From the NCBI RefSeq assembly GCF_020400655.1, contig NZ_JAINRC010000004.1:124001-188000 (forward strand): DNA of 64,000 bases. Direction: 5' to 3'. This document shows, piece by piece, positions 15,391-23,365 of the stretch; position 1 is the first letter of the stretch; each line of letters opens with the position of its first letter. This stretch comes from Streptomyces spinosus (GTDB taxonomy: Bacteria; Actinomycetota; Actinomycetes; Streptomycetales; Streptomycetaceae). A program made the position numbers and the translations under genes. A model generated the notes under the pieces. It did no database searches, was not told where the DNA came from, and was given only the letters and a program-made list of their open reading frames with translations.

Positions 15391-16607
15391 GCGACCGAAG
15401 CCTCCAGCTCTTCCTCGATCTTGGCGAGCAGGCGCTCCTCGATGTCGGCGACACCGATCTGCTGGACCAGTTCGGCGAAGAAGCCGCGGACCACCAGGCG
15501 GCGGGCCTCGTGCTCCGGGATGCCGCGGGCCATCAGGTAGAAGAGCTGCTCGTCGTCGAAGCGGCCGGTGGCGGAGGCGTGTCCGGCGCCGACGATCTCG
15601 CCGGTCTCGATCTCCAGGTTCGGCACCGAGTCGACGCGCGAGCCGTCCGTGAGGACCAGGTTGCGGTTCATCTCGTAGGTGTCCGTGCCCTCGGCCTTGG
15701 CCTCGATGAGCACGTCACCGATCCAGACCGCGTGCGCGTCGTCGCCCTGGAGGGCGCCCTTGTAGACGACGTTCGACTTGCAGTGCGGGGTGTTGTGGGT
15801 GACCAGCAGGCGGTGCTCCTGGTGCTGCCCGGCGTCGGTGAAGTACAGGCCGAACAGCTCGGCCTCGCCGCCGGGGCCGGCGTACTCCACGCGCGGGTGC
15901 AGGCGGACCACGTCACCGCCGAAGGTCACGACCACGGACTTGAAGGAGGCGTCCCGGCCGACCAGCGCGTTGTGCTGGGCGACGTGGACGGCCTTGTCGT
16001 CCCAGTCCTGGACGGAGACGACGGTCAGCTTGGCACCGTCCCCGAGGACGTAGTCGACGTTCGCGGCGAGCACGGCGTCACCGGTGTGGTCGATGACCAC
16101 GACGGCCTCGGCGAAGGCGCCCAGTTCGATCACCTGGTGGCCGAAGGCGGTGCCGCCCCGGCCGTGCACGGCGACGCGGATCGGCTCGGTGAGGACGGTC
16201 TCCTTGGGGACGGTCACGACCGAGGCCTTCTCGAAGGCGGAGTACGCCTGGGCGGCGACACGGTCCACCGGGGTGCCCGCCTTGCCGAGGCGCGCGTCGT
16301 CGCGGCCCACGGTCTCGACGGTGACGCCCTCGGGGGCCTGGACGTCGACCTTCACACCGTCACCGTTCGCGACGGCGGTGCCGTCGTGCAGGCCGCGCAG
16401 CCGCTCCAGCGGCGTGAACCGCCACTCCTCCTCGCGGCCGTGCGGGACCGGGAAGTCCGCGACGTCGAAGGACGGGGGCGCGCTCATGCGCGAGACGACG
16501 GTCGACTCCGCGGCGACCGCGATCGAGCCGGCGGTGGTCGACCCCAACGGTGGGGGTCCCCCCGCGCGAGCGGTGCCGAGCGTGGGGGAGTTCTGGGCCT
16601 CAGCCAT
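15387..16607 (-). CDS. sufD: Fe-S scaffold subunit SufD, with a repeat-derived insertion near its N-terminus
   Basis: 406 aa, ATG at 16607. The C-terminal SufBD core is clear: NRNLVLTDGSRVDSVPNLEI, GAGHASATGRFDDEQLFYL, MARGIPEHEARRLVVRGFFAEL. SufD pairs with SufB and SufC as the scaffold. The N-terminus is odd. Between MAEAQN and GSTTAG lies an in-frame stretch, SPTLGTARAGGPPPL, encoded by a typical Streptomyces palindromic intergenic repeat (16549-16590). The reading frame is kept and the core starts far downstream (MSAPPSFDVADFPVPHGREE), so function should survive. A shorter product from a later start is possible. Confidence 0.93.
   Translation of the reverse strand: MAEAQNSPTLGTARAGGPPPLGSTTAGSIAVAAESTVVSRMSAPPSFDVADFPVPHGREEEWRFTPLERLRGLHDGTAVANGDGVKVDVQAPEGVTVETVGRDDARLGKAGTPVDRVAAQAYSAFEKASVVTVPKETVLTEPIRVAVHGRGGTAFGHQVIELGAFAEAVVVIDHTGDAVLAANVDYVLGDGAKLTVVSVQDWDDKAVHVAQHNALVGRDASFKSVVVTFGGDVVRLHPRVEYAGPGGEAELFGLYFTDAGQHQEHRLLVTHNTPHCKSNVVYKGALQGDDAHAVWIGDVLIEAKAEGTDTYEMNRNLVLTDGSRVDSVPNLEIETGEIVGAGHASATGRFDDEQLFYLMARGIPEHEARRLVVRGFFAELVQQIGVADIEERLLAKIEEELEASVA
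16549..16590 (-). repeat. Streptomyces-type palindromic repeat inserted in the sufD coding region
   Basis: On the minus strand it reads CTCCCCCACGCTCGGCACCG then CTCGCGCGGGGGGACCCCCA. This matches the pattern of the widespread CTCCCCC...GGGGGACCCCCA short repeat of streptomycetes, with G-rich and C-rich arms able to fold into a hairpin. It is normally intergenic; here it is translated in frame. Confidence 0.7.
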
Positions 16608-16664
16608 GGCTGTCGTGATGCTCTCTTTCTTACGGGTGGGCGTGACGGGGGTGCGGGGCGGTGA

Positions 16665-18086
16665 TCAACCGACCGCGCCCTCCATCTGCAGCTCGATCAG
16701 CCGGTTGAGCTCCAGCGCGTACTCCATGGGCAGTTCCTTGGCGATCGGCTCGACGAAGCCGCGCACGATCATCGCCATGGCCTCGTCCTCGGAGAGACCG
16801 CGGCTCATCAGGTAGAAGAGCTGGTCCTCGGAGACCTTGGAGACGGTGGCCTCGTGACCCATGGACACGTCGTCCTCGCGGACGTCGACGTAGGGGTACG
16901 TGTCCGACCGGGAGATGGTGTCGACCAGCAGCGCGTCGCACAGCACGTTCGACTTCGACCCGGCGGCACCCTCGCCGATCTCGATGAGACCGCGGTAGGA
17001 CGTACGGCCGCCACCGCGCGCGACCGACTTGGAGACGATGTTGGACGAGGTGTTCGGCGCCATGTGGACCATCTTGGCGCCCGCGTCCTGGTGCTGGCCC
17101 TCGCCCGCGAAGGCGATGGACAGGGTCTCGCCCTTGGCGTGCTCGCCCATCAGGTAGACGGCCGGGTACTTCATCGTCACCTTGGAGCCGATGTTGCCGT
17201 CGATCCACTCCATGGTCGCGCCCTCGTAGGCCACGGCGCGCTTGGTGACCAGGTTGTAGACGTTGTTCGACCAGTTCTGGATGGTCGTGTAGCGGCAGCG
17301 GGCGTTCTTCTTGACGATGATCTCGACGACCGCGGAGTGCAGCGAGTCCGACTTGTAGATCGGGGCGGTGCAGCCCTCGACGTAGTGGACGTAGGCACCC
17401 TCGTCGACGATGATCAGGGTCCGCTCGAACTGGCCCATGTTCTCCGTGTTGATGCGGAAGTAGGCCTGGAGCGGGATCTCGACGTGCACGCCCTTGGGGA
17501 CGTAGATGAAGGAGCCGCCGGACCACACGGCGGTGTTCAGCGCGGCGAACTTGTTGTCACCGGCGGGGATGACGGTGCCGAAGTACTCCTTGAAGAGCTC
17601 CGGGTGCTCCTTCAGCGCGGTGTCCGTGTCGAGGAAGATGACGCCCTGCTCCTCCAGGTCCTCGCGGATCTGGTGGTAGACGACCTCGGACTCGTACTGG
17701 GCGGCGACACCGGCGACGAGGCGCTGCTTCTCGGCCTCCGGGATGCCCAGCTTGTCGTAGGTGTTCTTGATGTCCTCGGGCAGGTCCTCCCAGGACTCCG
17801 CCTGCTTCTCCGTGGAGCGCACGAAGTACTTGATGTTGTCGAAGTCGATGCCCGAGAGGTCGGAGCCCCAGTTCGGCATCGGCTTCTTCTCGAAGAGCTT
17901 CAGGCCCTTCAGGCGCAGCTTCGTCATCCACTCCGGCTCGGACTTCTTGCCCGAGATGTCGCGGACGACGTCCTCGTTGAGGCCGCGCCTGGCGGAGGCA
18001 CCGGCCACGTCGGAGTCGGCCCAGCCGTATTCGTACTTGCCCAGGCCCTCCAGCTCAGGGTGGGCAGTCTCCGTGGGGAGAGTCAT
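16665..18086 (-). CDS. sufB: Fe-S scaffold subunit SufB
   Basis: 473 aa, ATG at 18086, overlapping the sufR stop by ATGA. Central scaffold of the SufBCD complex. Family hallmarks: [67 protein letters not shown], and the C-terminal [29 protein letters not shown]. Full length. A 57-bp gap separates it from sufD. Confidence 0.96.
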   Translation of the reverse strand: MTLPTETAHPELEGLGKYEYGWADSDVAGASARRGLNEDVVRDISGKKSEPEWMTKLRLKGLKLFEKKPMPNWGSDLSGIDFDNIKYFVRSTEKQAESWEDLPEDIKNTYDKLGIPEAEKQRLVAGVAAQYESEVVYHQIREDLEEQGVIFLDTDTALKEHPELFKEYFGTVIPAGDNKFAALNTAVWSGGSFIYVPKGVHVEIPLQAYFRINTENMGQFERTLIIVDEGAYVHYVEGCTAPIYKSDSLHSAVVEIIVKKNARCRYTTIQNWSNNVYNLVTKRAVAYEGATMEWIDGNIGSKVTMKYPAVYLMGEHAKGETLSIAFAGEGQHQDAGAKMVHMAPNTSSNIVSKSVARGGGRTSYRGLIEIGEGAAGSKSNVLCDALLVDTISRSDTYPYVDVREDDVSMGHEATVSKVSEDQLFYLMSRGLSEDEAMAMIVRGFVEPIAKELPMEYALELNRLIELQMEGAVG

Positions 18087-18817
18087 GCGGGGTTCCTCCC
18101 GGCCGTGCTTGCAGGTGCGTCAGTGGAAATCTTGGGGATGAACGTCGTGCAGACGCCGTCGCCGTGCGCGATGGTCGCCAGTCGTTGGACGTGGGTGCCC
18201 AGCAGCTCGGCGAAGATCTCCGTCTCCGCCTCGCACAGCTGCGGGAACTGTTCCGCGACGTGGGCGACCGGGCAGTGGTGCTGGCAGAGCTGCTCGCCGA
18301 CCGGTGCGCTGCGCGCCGTAGCAGCGTACCCGTCGGCGCTCAGGGCCTTGGCCAGCGCTTCGGCGCGTTTGTCCGGTGTCACGGCCTCGATCGCCTCGCG
18401 GTACGCGCCCGCCTGGGCGGCGATCCGGGCGCGGGCGAAGGCGGCGACCGCCTCGGGGCCGCCCCCCTGCTCGGCGATCCAGCGCAGCGCGTCCGCGGCG
18501 AGCTTGTCGTACGACTGGTCGAAGGCGTCCCGGCCGCAGTCGGTGAGCGCGAAGACCTTCGCGGGGCGGCCGCGCGTGCGCGTGCCGTACACCCGCTGCT
18601 CGCGGGCCTCCACGACGTCGTCGGCGACCAGCGCGTCGAGGTGACGCCGGACGGCCGCCTGGGTCAGCCCCAGCCGGCCGGCGAGTTCGGCGACGGTCGA
18701 CGGCCCGTGGTCCAGGATGGAGCGCGCGACCCGGTTGCGCGTCGAGCGCTCACCGGTCGCTAGCTCCTCCTGAGGGGCCCCTGTGGGGGTCTCCCGAGCC
18801 TCGCCGACGTTTTTCAC
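18083..18817 (-). CDS. sufR: SufR, Fe-S-sensing repressor of the suf operon
   Basis: 244 aa. Start taken as GTG at 18817 ([10 protein letters not shown]) because it fits a leaderless transcript from the promoter just upstream; an in-frame TTG at 18853 lies within that promoter and is rejected. The N-terminal winged helix-turn-helix is about 25-90 ([36 protein letters not shown]). C-terminal cysteines Cys178, Cys182 and Cys195 ([23 protein letters not shown]), plus Cys223, can hold a cluster. Known SufR proteins repress suf when loaded with cluster and release when clusters are short. First gene of the operon and autoregulated by layout. Confidence 0.92.
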   Translation of the reverse strand: MKNVGEARETPTGAPQEELATGERSTRNRVARSILDHGPSTVAELAGRLGLTQAAVRRHLDALVADDVVEAREQRVYGTRTRGRPAKVFALTDCGRDAFDQSYDKLAADALRWIAEQGGGPEAVAAFARARIAAQAGAYREAIEAVTPDKRAEALAKALSADGYAATARSAPVGEQLCQHHCPVAHVAEQFPQLCEAETEIFAELLGTHVQRLATIAHGDGVCTTFIPKISTDAPASTAGRNPA

Positions 18818-18853
18818 AACGCCATTGTTGCGTAATTCCGAGGAGCCTGACAA
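18817..18853 (-). promoter_or_regulatory. suf promoter with SufR-type operator CAAC-N6-GTTG
   Basis: Minus strand: -35 TTGTCA (18848-18853), 18-nt spacer, -10 AACAAT (18824-18829), then 6 nt to the GTG start, giving a leaderless message. The palindrome CAAC-N6-GTTG (18817-18830) covers the -10 and start point. It is the same form as the SufR operator reported in Streptomyces avermitilis (recalled), so cluster-loaded SufR would block the polymerase. Confidence 0.75.
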
Positions 18854-18884
18854 GCGCCGTCCGGATCACCGGCGGTGCCCTGCG

Positions 18885-18909
18885 TCACTTAGGCATACCT
18901 AACGTGACC
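18885..18909. promoter_or_regulatory. Iron-box-like extended inverted repeat upstream of sufR
   Basis: GTCAC, then TTAGG-CATA-CCTAA, then C and GTGAC: a near-perfect long inverted repeat. The 14-bp core TTAGG-N4-CCTAA equals the right two-thirds of the DmdR/IdeR iron box. It lies about 70 bp upstream of the suf start and about 90 bp upstream of the AAC(3)-like gene. Binding by an iron regulator is inferred. Confidence 0.5.
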
Positions 18910-18999
18910 TGCGTAAACGATCACCCGGTCGATCGTCCGCGGCGTCGCCCGGGGTAATCCGGTGGCGTCCCGCGCGCCCGTCCGGAAGACTCCCGGACC

Positions 19000-19815
19000 A
19001 TGCCCACACCCCCTCCGACCGGCCCTCTCGTCACCCGGGACGGCATCGCCGCACAGCTGGGACAGCTCGGCGCCGAGGCCGGTGAGACCCTTCTGGTGCA
19101 CTCCTCGCTCAGCTCCCTCGGCTGGGTCAACGGAGGCGCGGTCGCGGTGGTCCAAGGGCTTCTGGACGCGCTCGGCCCGTCGGGCACGCTCGTCGTCCCC
19201 ACCCAGACCGGCGGCCACTCCGATCCGGCCGTCTGGGCGAACCCTCCCGTGCCCGAGGAGTGGTGGGACCGCATCCGCGCCACCATGCCGCCGTACGACC
19301 CGCTGATCACCCCCTCCCTCAGGGTCGGTGTCGTCCCGGAGACCGTGCGCACCTGGCCGGGCGCCCTGCGCAGCGCGCACCCGCAGACCTCCTTCGCCGC
19401 GCTCGGCCCCCGCGCGCGGGAGATCACCGACGGCCACGCCCCCGACTGCCGGCTCGGCGAGCACAGCCCGCTGGCCCGGCTGGAGAGGCTGGGCGCCCGG
19501 GTCCTGCTGCTCGGCGCGGGCTACGACTCCTGCACCGCCTTCCACCTCGCCGAGTACCGGATACCCGCGCCCCGCGTGCGGGTCGGCCGGCCCGCTCCCG
19601 GCGGCGGCTGGGAGACGGTGACCGAGGTCTCGATCAGCTCCGACCGGTTCGACGAGCTGGGGCACGACTTCGAACGGGACCGGCCGGTCGTCCGGGGCAC
19701 GGTGGGCGCGGCCGACGTCCGGCTGTTCCCGGTGGCGGACGCCGTCGCCTACGCCCAGCGGTGGCTGCCCCTGCACCGGCCCCGTGAGGAGGACTTCCAC
19801 CACCCCCTCGCCTGA
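19000..19815 (+). CDS. AAC(3)-family aminoglycoside N-acetyltransferase-like protein
   Basis: 271 aa, ATG at 19000. It has the AAC(3)/AAC(6')-unrelated antibiotic N-acetyltransferase fold: ETLLVHSSLSSLGWVNGGAVAVVQGLLDALGPSGTLVVPTQ, ETVRTWPGALRSAHPQTSFAALGP, LLLGAGYDSCTAFHLAEYR. These enzymes use acetyl-CoA to modify the 3-amino group of aminoglycosides. In streptomycetes many chromosomal members have no known drug substrate, so resistance is not proven. Read toward the ABC transporter 31 bp downstream and possibly co-transcribed with it. Confidence 0.85.
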   Translation: MPTPPPTGPLVTRDGIAAQLGQLGAEAGETLLVHSSLSSLGWVNGGAVAVVQGLLDALGPSGTLVVPTQTGGHSDPAVWANPPVPEEWWDRIRATMPPYDPLITPSLRVGVVPETVRTWPGALRSAHPQTSFAALGPRAREITDGHAPDCRLGEHSPLARLERLGARVLLLGAGYDSCTAFHLAEYRIPAPRVRVGRPAPGGGWETVTEVSISSDRFDELGHDFERDRPVVRGTVGAADVRLFPVADAVAYAQRWLPLHRPREEDFHHPLA

Positions 19816-19846
19816 GGGCCGGACGGCGTACCTAGACTCTGGACCC

Positions 19847-20770
19847 ATGCGAAGTGAGCCGGTGGTCCAGGTCCAGGCCTTGGTGAAGCGGTACGGCACG
19901 AAGACCGCGGTGGACGGCCTCGACCTGGTGGCCCGGCCGGGCGTGACCGCCGTACTCGGGCCCAACGGGGCCGGGAAGACGACCACGGTCGAGACCTGCG
20001 AGGGGTACCGGAAGCCGGATTCCGGCACGGTGCGCGTCCTGGGCCTCGACCCGGTACGGCAGTCCGCCGAGCTGCGCCCCCGCATCGGCGTGATGCTCCA
20101 GTCCGGGGGCGTGTACTCCGGTGCCCGGGCGGAGGAGATGCTGCGCCACATGGCGAAGCTGCACGCCCACCCGCTGGACGTCGACGCCCTCGTCGAACGC
20201 CTCGGGCTCGGCTCCTGCGGCCGGACAAGCTACCGCCGCCTCTCCGGCGGCCAGCAGCAGCGGCTCGCGCTCGCGATGGCCGTCGTGGGCCGCCCGGAAC
20301 TGGTGTTCCTGGACGAGCCGACCGCCGGGCTCGACCCGCAAGCCCGCCGGGCCACCTGGGACCTGGTCAGGGACCTGCGCGCCGACGGCGTCTCGGTGAT
20401 CCTCACCACGCACCACATGGACGAGGCCGAGCAGCTCGCCGACGACGTCGCGATCATCGACGGCGGCCGGGTCATCGCCCAGGGCTCCCCGGAGGAGCTG
20501 TGCAGGGGCGGCGCCGAGAACACCCTGCGCTTCACCGGCCGGCCCGGCCTCGACGTCGGCTCCCTGCTCAAGGCGCTGCCGGCCGACTGCACGGCCGCCG
20601 AGCTGACCCCGGGCTCCTACCGGATCGTCGGCAAGGTCGATCCCCAGCTGCTGGCCACGGTGACGTCCTGGTGCGCCCAGCACGGGGTGATGCCCGACCG
20701 GATCTCGGTGGAGCGGCACACGCTGGAGGACGTCTTCCTGGAGCTGACCGGCAAGGAGCTGCGCTCGTGA
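19847..20770 (+). CDS. ABC-2-type transporter ATP-binding protein
   Basis: 307 aa, ATG at 19847. Walker A GPNGAGKTTT (38-47), signature RLSGGQQQRLA (131-141), Walker B ELVFLDEPTAGLDP, H-loop LTTHHMDEAEQ. The C-terminal domain of about 80 aa is typical of DrrA/YadG-type ATPases. It pairs with the permease that overlaps it (GTGA). The substrate is unknown; its position just before ctaA is seen in streptomycetes, so a role in respiration or haem handling is conceivable but unproven. Confidence 0.9.
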   Translation: MRSEPVVQVQALVKRYGTKTAVDGLDLVARPGVTAVLGPNGAGKTTTVETCEGYRKPDSGTVRVLGLDPVRQSAELRPRIGVMLQSGGVYSGARAEEMLRHMAKLHAHPLDVDALVERLGLGSCGRTSYRRLSGGQQQRLALAMAVVGRPELVFLDEPTAGLDPQARRATWDLVRDLRADGVSVILTTHHMDEAEQLADDVAIIDGGRVIAQGSPEELCRGGAENTLRFTGRPGLDVGSLLKALPADCTAAELTPGSYRIVGKVDPQLLATVTSWCAQHGVMPDRISVERHTLEDVFLELTGKELRS

Positions 20771-21537
20771 CCACGGCGGGTACGTACACCCCGAAGCCCG
20801 GAGCCGCCCCGCTCCCCCGCATGATCGCGGCGCAGGCGGCGCTGGAGACGAGGATGCTGCTGCGCAACGGCGAGCAGCTGCTGCTGACGGTCGTCATCCC
20901 GACCCTGCTGCTGGTGCTCTTCAGCTCGGTCGACATCGTGGACACCGGCAAGGGCGAGGCCGTCGACTTCCTCGCCCCCGGCGTCCTGGCCCTGGCCGTG
21001 ATGTCGACGGCGTTCACCGGCCAGGCCATCGCCACCGGTTTCGAGCGCCGCTACGGCGTCCTGAAGCGGCTCGCCTCCTCGCCGCTGCCCCGCTGGGCCC
21101 TGATGGCCGCGAAGACGGCGTCGGTGCTGGTCACCGAGGTCCTCCAGGTCGTCCTGCTGACCGTCATCGCCTTCGCGCTGGGCTGGTCCCCGCACGGCGA
21201 CCCGGCCGCCGTCCTGCTGCTGCTCGTCGTCGGCACCGCCGCCTTCTCCGGGCTCGGCCTGCTGATGGCGGGCACGCTGAAGGCGGAGGCGACGCTGGCC
21301 GCCGCCAACCTGGTCTTCCTGCTGCTGCTCGTCGGCGGCGGGGTCATCGTGCCGCTGGAGAAGTTCGGCACGACGGGTGAACAGGTCCTCGGCCTGCTGC
21401 CGATCTCCGCCCTGTCGGACGGTCTGCGGGACGTGCTCCAGCACGGTGCCGGCATGCCCTGGGGCGACCTGGGGATTCTCGCCGTCTGGGCGGTGGTAGG
21501 CCTCGCCGCGGCGGGGAAGTTCTTCCGCTGGGAGTGA
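20767..21537 (+). CDS. ABC-2-type transporter permease
   Basis: 256 aa, GTG at 20767 overlapping the ATPase stop by GTGA. Six membrane spans; ABC-2 permease features include FTGQAIATGFERRYGVLKRLASSPLPRWALMAAKTASVL and LLPISALSDGLRDVLQHG. It forms an exporter with the preceding ATPase. The stop is 3 bp from an ATG in frame with ctaA, so ctaA may be in the same operon. Confidence 0.9.
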   Translation: MTTAGTYTPKPGAAPLPRMIAAQAALETRMLLRNGEQLLLTVVIPTLLLVLFSSVDIVDTGKGEAVDFLAPGVLALAVMSTAFTGQAIATGFERRYGVLKRLASSPLPRWALMAAKTASVLVTEVLQVVLLTVIAFALGWSPHGDPAAVLLLLVVGTAAFSGLGLLMAGTLKAEATLAAANLVFLLLLVGGGVIVPLEKFGTTGEQVLGLLPISALSDGLRDVLQHGAGMPWGDLGILAVWAVVGLAAAGKFFRWE

Positions 21538-21597
21538 CCGATGCCGCACGCCCCCGGGGCGGACCCTCGTGAACGCGTGCACAAGCGGCGGCCTACC

Positions 21598-22608
21598 ATG
21601 GTGCGCGTGCCAAAGCTGAACCGCGCCGACGCCGAAGCCGCCCTGCGCAACCCGCTCGCCTTCATCGCCGACCGCTGGACCCCGGACCCCCGGACCGTCC
21701 GGCGGGCGGCGCTCGCCGCGCTCGTGATGTCGGTGGTCATCGTCGTGACCGGCGGCGCCGTCCGCCTGACCGGCTCGGGCCTCGGCTGCCCGACCTGGCC
21801 CACCTGCACCGACGACTCCCTGACCACCACCCGGGCCATGGGCTTCCACGGGGTCGTCGAGTTCGGCAACCGCATGCTGACGTACGTGCTGTGCGCGGCC
21901 GTCGGCTGGGCGATCGTCGCCGCCCGGGCCCACAAGCCGTGGCGGCGCGACCTGACCCGGCTGGGCTGGGCCCAGTTCTGGGTGGTCATGGGCAACGCCG
22001 TCCTCGGCGGCATCGTCGTCCTGGTCGGCCTCAACCCGTACACCGTCGCCGCCCACTTCCTGCTCTCCACCGCCCTGATCGCCATCGCCACGGTGATGTG
22101 GCAGCGCGCGCGGGAGGGCGAGGCGGCGCCGCGTCCGCTGGTCGGCAAGGCGGTGCAGCAGCTGGTGTGGTTCCTGGTGCTCGCGTCGGTGCTGCTCATC
22201 GCGGCCGGCACGGTGGTGACCGGGGCCGGGCCGCACGCCGGCGACTCCAGCGAGGTCGACCGCATCCCGATCGACTGGGAGACGGTCGCCAAGCTGCACG
22301 CGGTGCTCGCGTGGATCGTGGTGACGCTGACGTTCGCCCTGTGGTTCGTGCTGAAGGCGGTCGACGCGCCGCAGGGCCCCCTGGCCCGGACCCGCGAGCT
22401 GTTCGTCGTGCTGCTGGCCCAGGGCGTGATCGGCTACGTGCAGTACTTCACGCACCTGCCGGAGGTCCTGGTCGCCCTGCACATGCTCGGCTCGTGCCTG
22501 ATCTGGATCGCCGTCCTGCGGGTCCTGCTGTCGCTGCGCGAGCGCCCGGAAGCCGCCCCGGACCTGCCGGGCCCGGCGGCCGAGGTGCCGGTCGGCACCC
22601 GCGCCTGA
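21598..22608 (+). CDS. ctaA: Haem A synthase (COX15/CtaA)
   Basis: 336 aa from the ATG at 21598. Alternatives are ATG 21541, which has GGGAG upstream and adds 19 residues, and GTG 21607. It oxidises haem O to haem A for the aa3-type cytochrome oxidase, in the membrane. Eight spans; haem-ligand histidines sit in MGFHGVVEFGNRML, VAAHFLLSTALI, VAKLHAVLAWIVV and VALHMLGSCLIWI. The extracellular cysteine pair GSGLGCPTWPTC is present. It ends 1 bp from the convergent nucleotidyltransferase gene. The partner haem O synthase (ctaB) is 2.5 kb away. Confidence 0.92.
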   Translation: MVRVPKLNRADAEAALRNPLAFIADRWTPDPRTVRRAALAALVMSVVIVVTGGAVRLTGSGLGCPTWPTCTDDSLTTTRAMGFHGVVEFGNRMLTYVLCAAVGWAIVAARAHKPWRRDLTRLGWAQFWVVMGNAVLGGIVVLVGLNPYTVAAHFLLSTALIAIATVMWQRAREGEAAPRPLVGKAVQQLVWFLVLASVLLIAAGTVVTGAGPHAGDSSEVDRIPIDWETVAKLHAVLAWIVVTLTFALWFVLKAVDAPQGPLARTRELFVVLLAQGVIGYVQYFTHLPEVLVALHMLGSCLIWIAVLRVLLSLRERPEAAPDLPGPAAEVPVGTRA

Positions 22609-22609
22609 G

Positions 22610-23347
22610 TCACCCGTACGTGGCGACGAGGGCGTCGATCGCCGGCCCCAGGTAGGCGCGGGTCAGCCCGGCCCGGCGGCTGGACCAGCCGGCGGCGGCC
22701 GTGGCGGGGGTGCCGTAGCGGCGGCGGGTGACGTCCTCGACGACCTCCGCCGGAGCACCGAGCGCCACAAGCTCCGCCAGCGCCTCCCGCTTGGAGATCA
22801 GCCGGCCCTCGCGCAGGGTCACGGTGGCCCGGGCGAAGGTCAGCAGGCCCAGGTCGACCCAGATGTCCTGCCGCCACAGCCGGGCCTTGTCCACCGCCGG
22901 CCGCCAGTAGTCGCGCTGGTCGCGTACGACGAAGTGGGCCAGTTCCCGGTCCGGTACCGGCGGGAGCAGCGCCGCCGGGGCCTCGCCGTGCAGCACGCGT
23001 CCGAAGGTGTGCAGCTCGCGCCGGGTGACGGGGGTGACCGGCCGGCGCGTCACCCGTTCGTGGGCCCAGGTGAGGTGGGGCCGGTCCGTGTCGTGCAGGG
23101 TGGCCGGCGTGAGGTAGCTGCAGTGGAGTTTCGCCGCGAGGGGTTCCCCGCGCTGCCCGCGGTGCAGCGCCACGAGCCGTCGTACGGTCCCCAGGGTCGG
23201 CGGGCCCGGCAGGACGGCGATCAGGTCGAGGTCGCTGCGGCCCTCCTGGTAGTCGCCGCCGGCCAGTGAGCCGTGCGCCCAGACGGCGCGGGGGCGCAGG
23301 GGTCGCAGGGCGTGCAGGAACCCGTCGAGCAGGGACGCGGTCGTCAT
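22610..23347 (-). CDS. Nucleotidyltransferase of the aminoglycoside adenylyltransferase type
   Basis: 245 aa, ATG at 23347. Polymerase-beta-like nucleotidyltransferase motif: Gly26-Ser27 in WAHGSLAGGDYQ, and the metal-binding pair Asp39/Asp41 in GRSDLDLIAVL. The helical C-terminal part (KARLWRQDIWVDLGLLTFARA) resembles AadA-type proteins. It could modify an antibiotic, but the substrate is unknown. 18 bp downstream of the amidohydrolase gene and probably co-transcribed with it. Confidence 0.8.
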   Translation of the reverse strand: MTTASLLDGFLHALRPLRPRAVWAHGSLAGGDYQEGRSDLDLIAVLPGPPTLGTVRRLVALHRGQRGEPLAAKLHCSYLTPATLHDTDRPHLTWAHERVTRRPVTPVTRRELHTFGRVLHGEAPAALLPPVPDRELAHFVVRDQRDYWRPAVDKARLWRQDIWVDLGLLTFARATVTLREGRLISKREALAELVALGAPAEVVEDVTRRRYGTPATAAAGWSSRRAGLTRAYLGPAIDALVATYG

Positions 23348-23365
23348 CCGCCCAGTCTGGACGGC

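Noticed and set aside
18818..18853. A longer SufR starting at TTG 18853
   Set aside because: The extension would be encoded by the promoter and operator DNA; the GTG at 18817 fits the leaderless arrangement.
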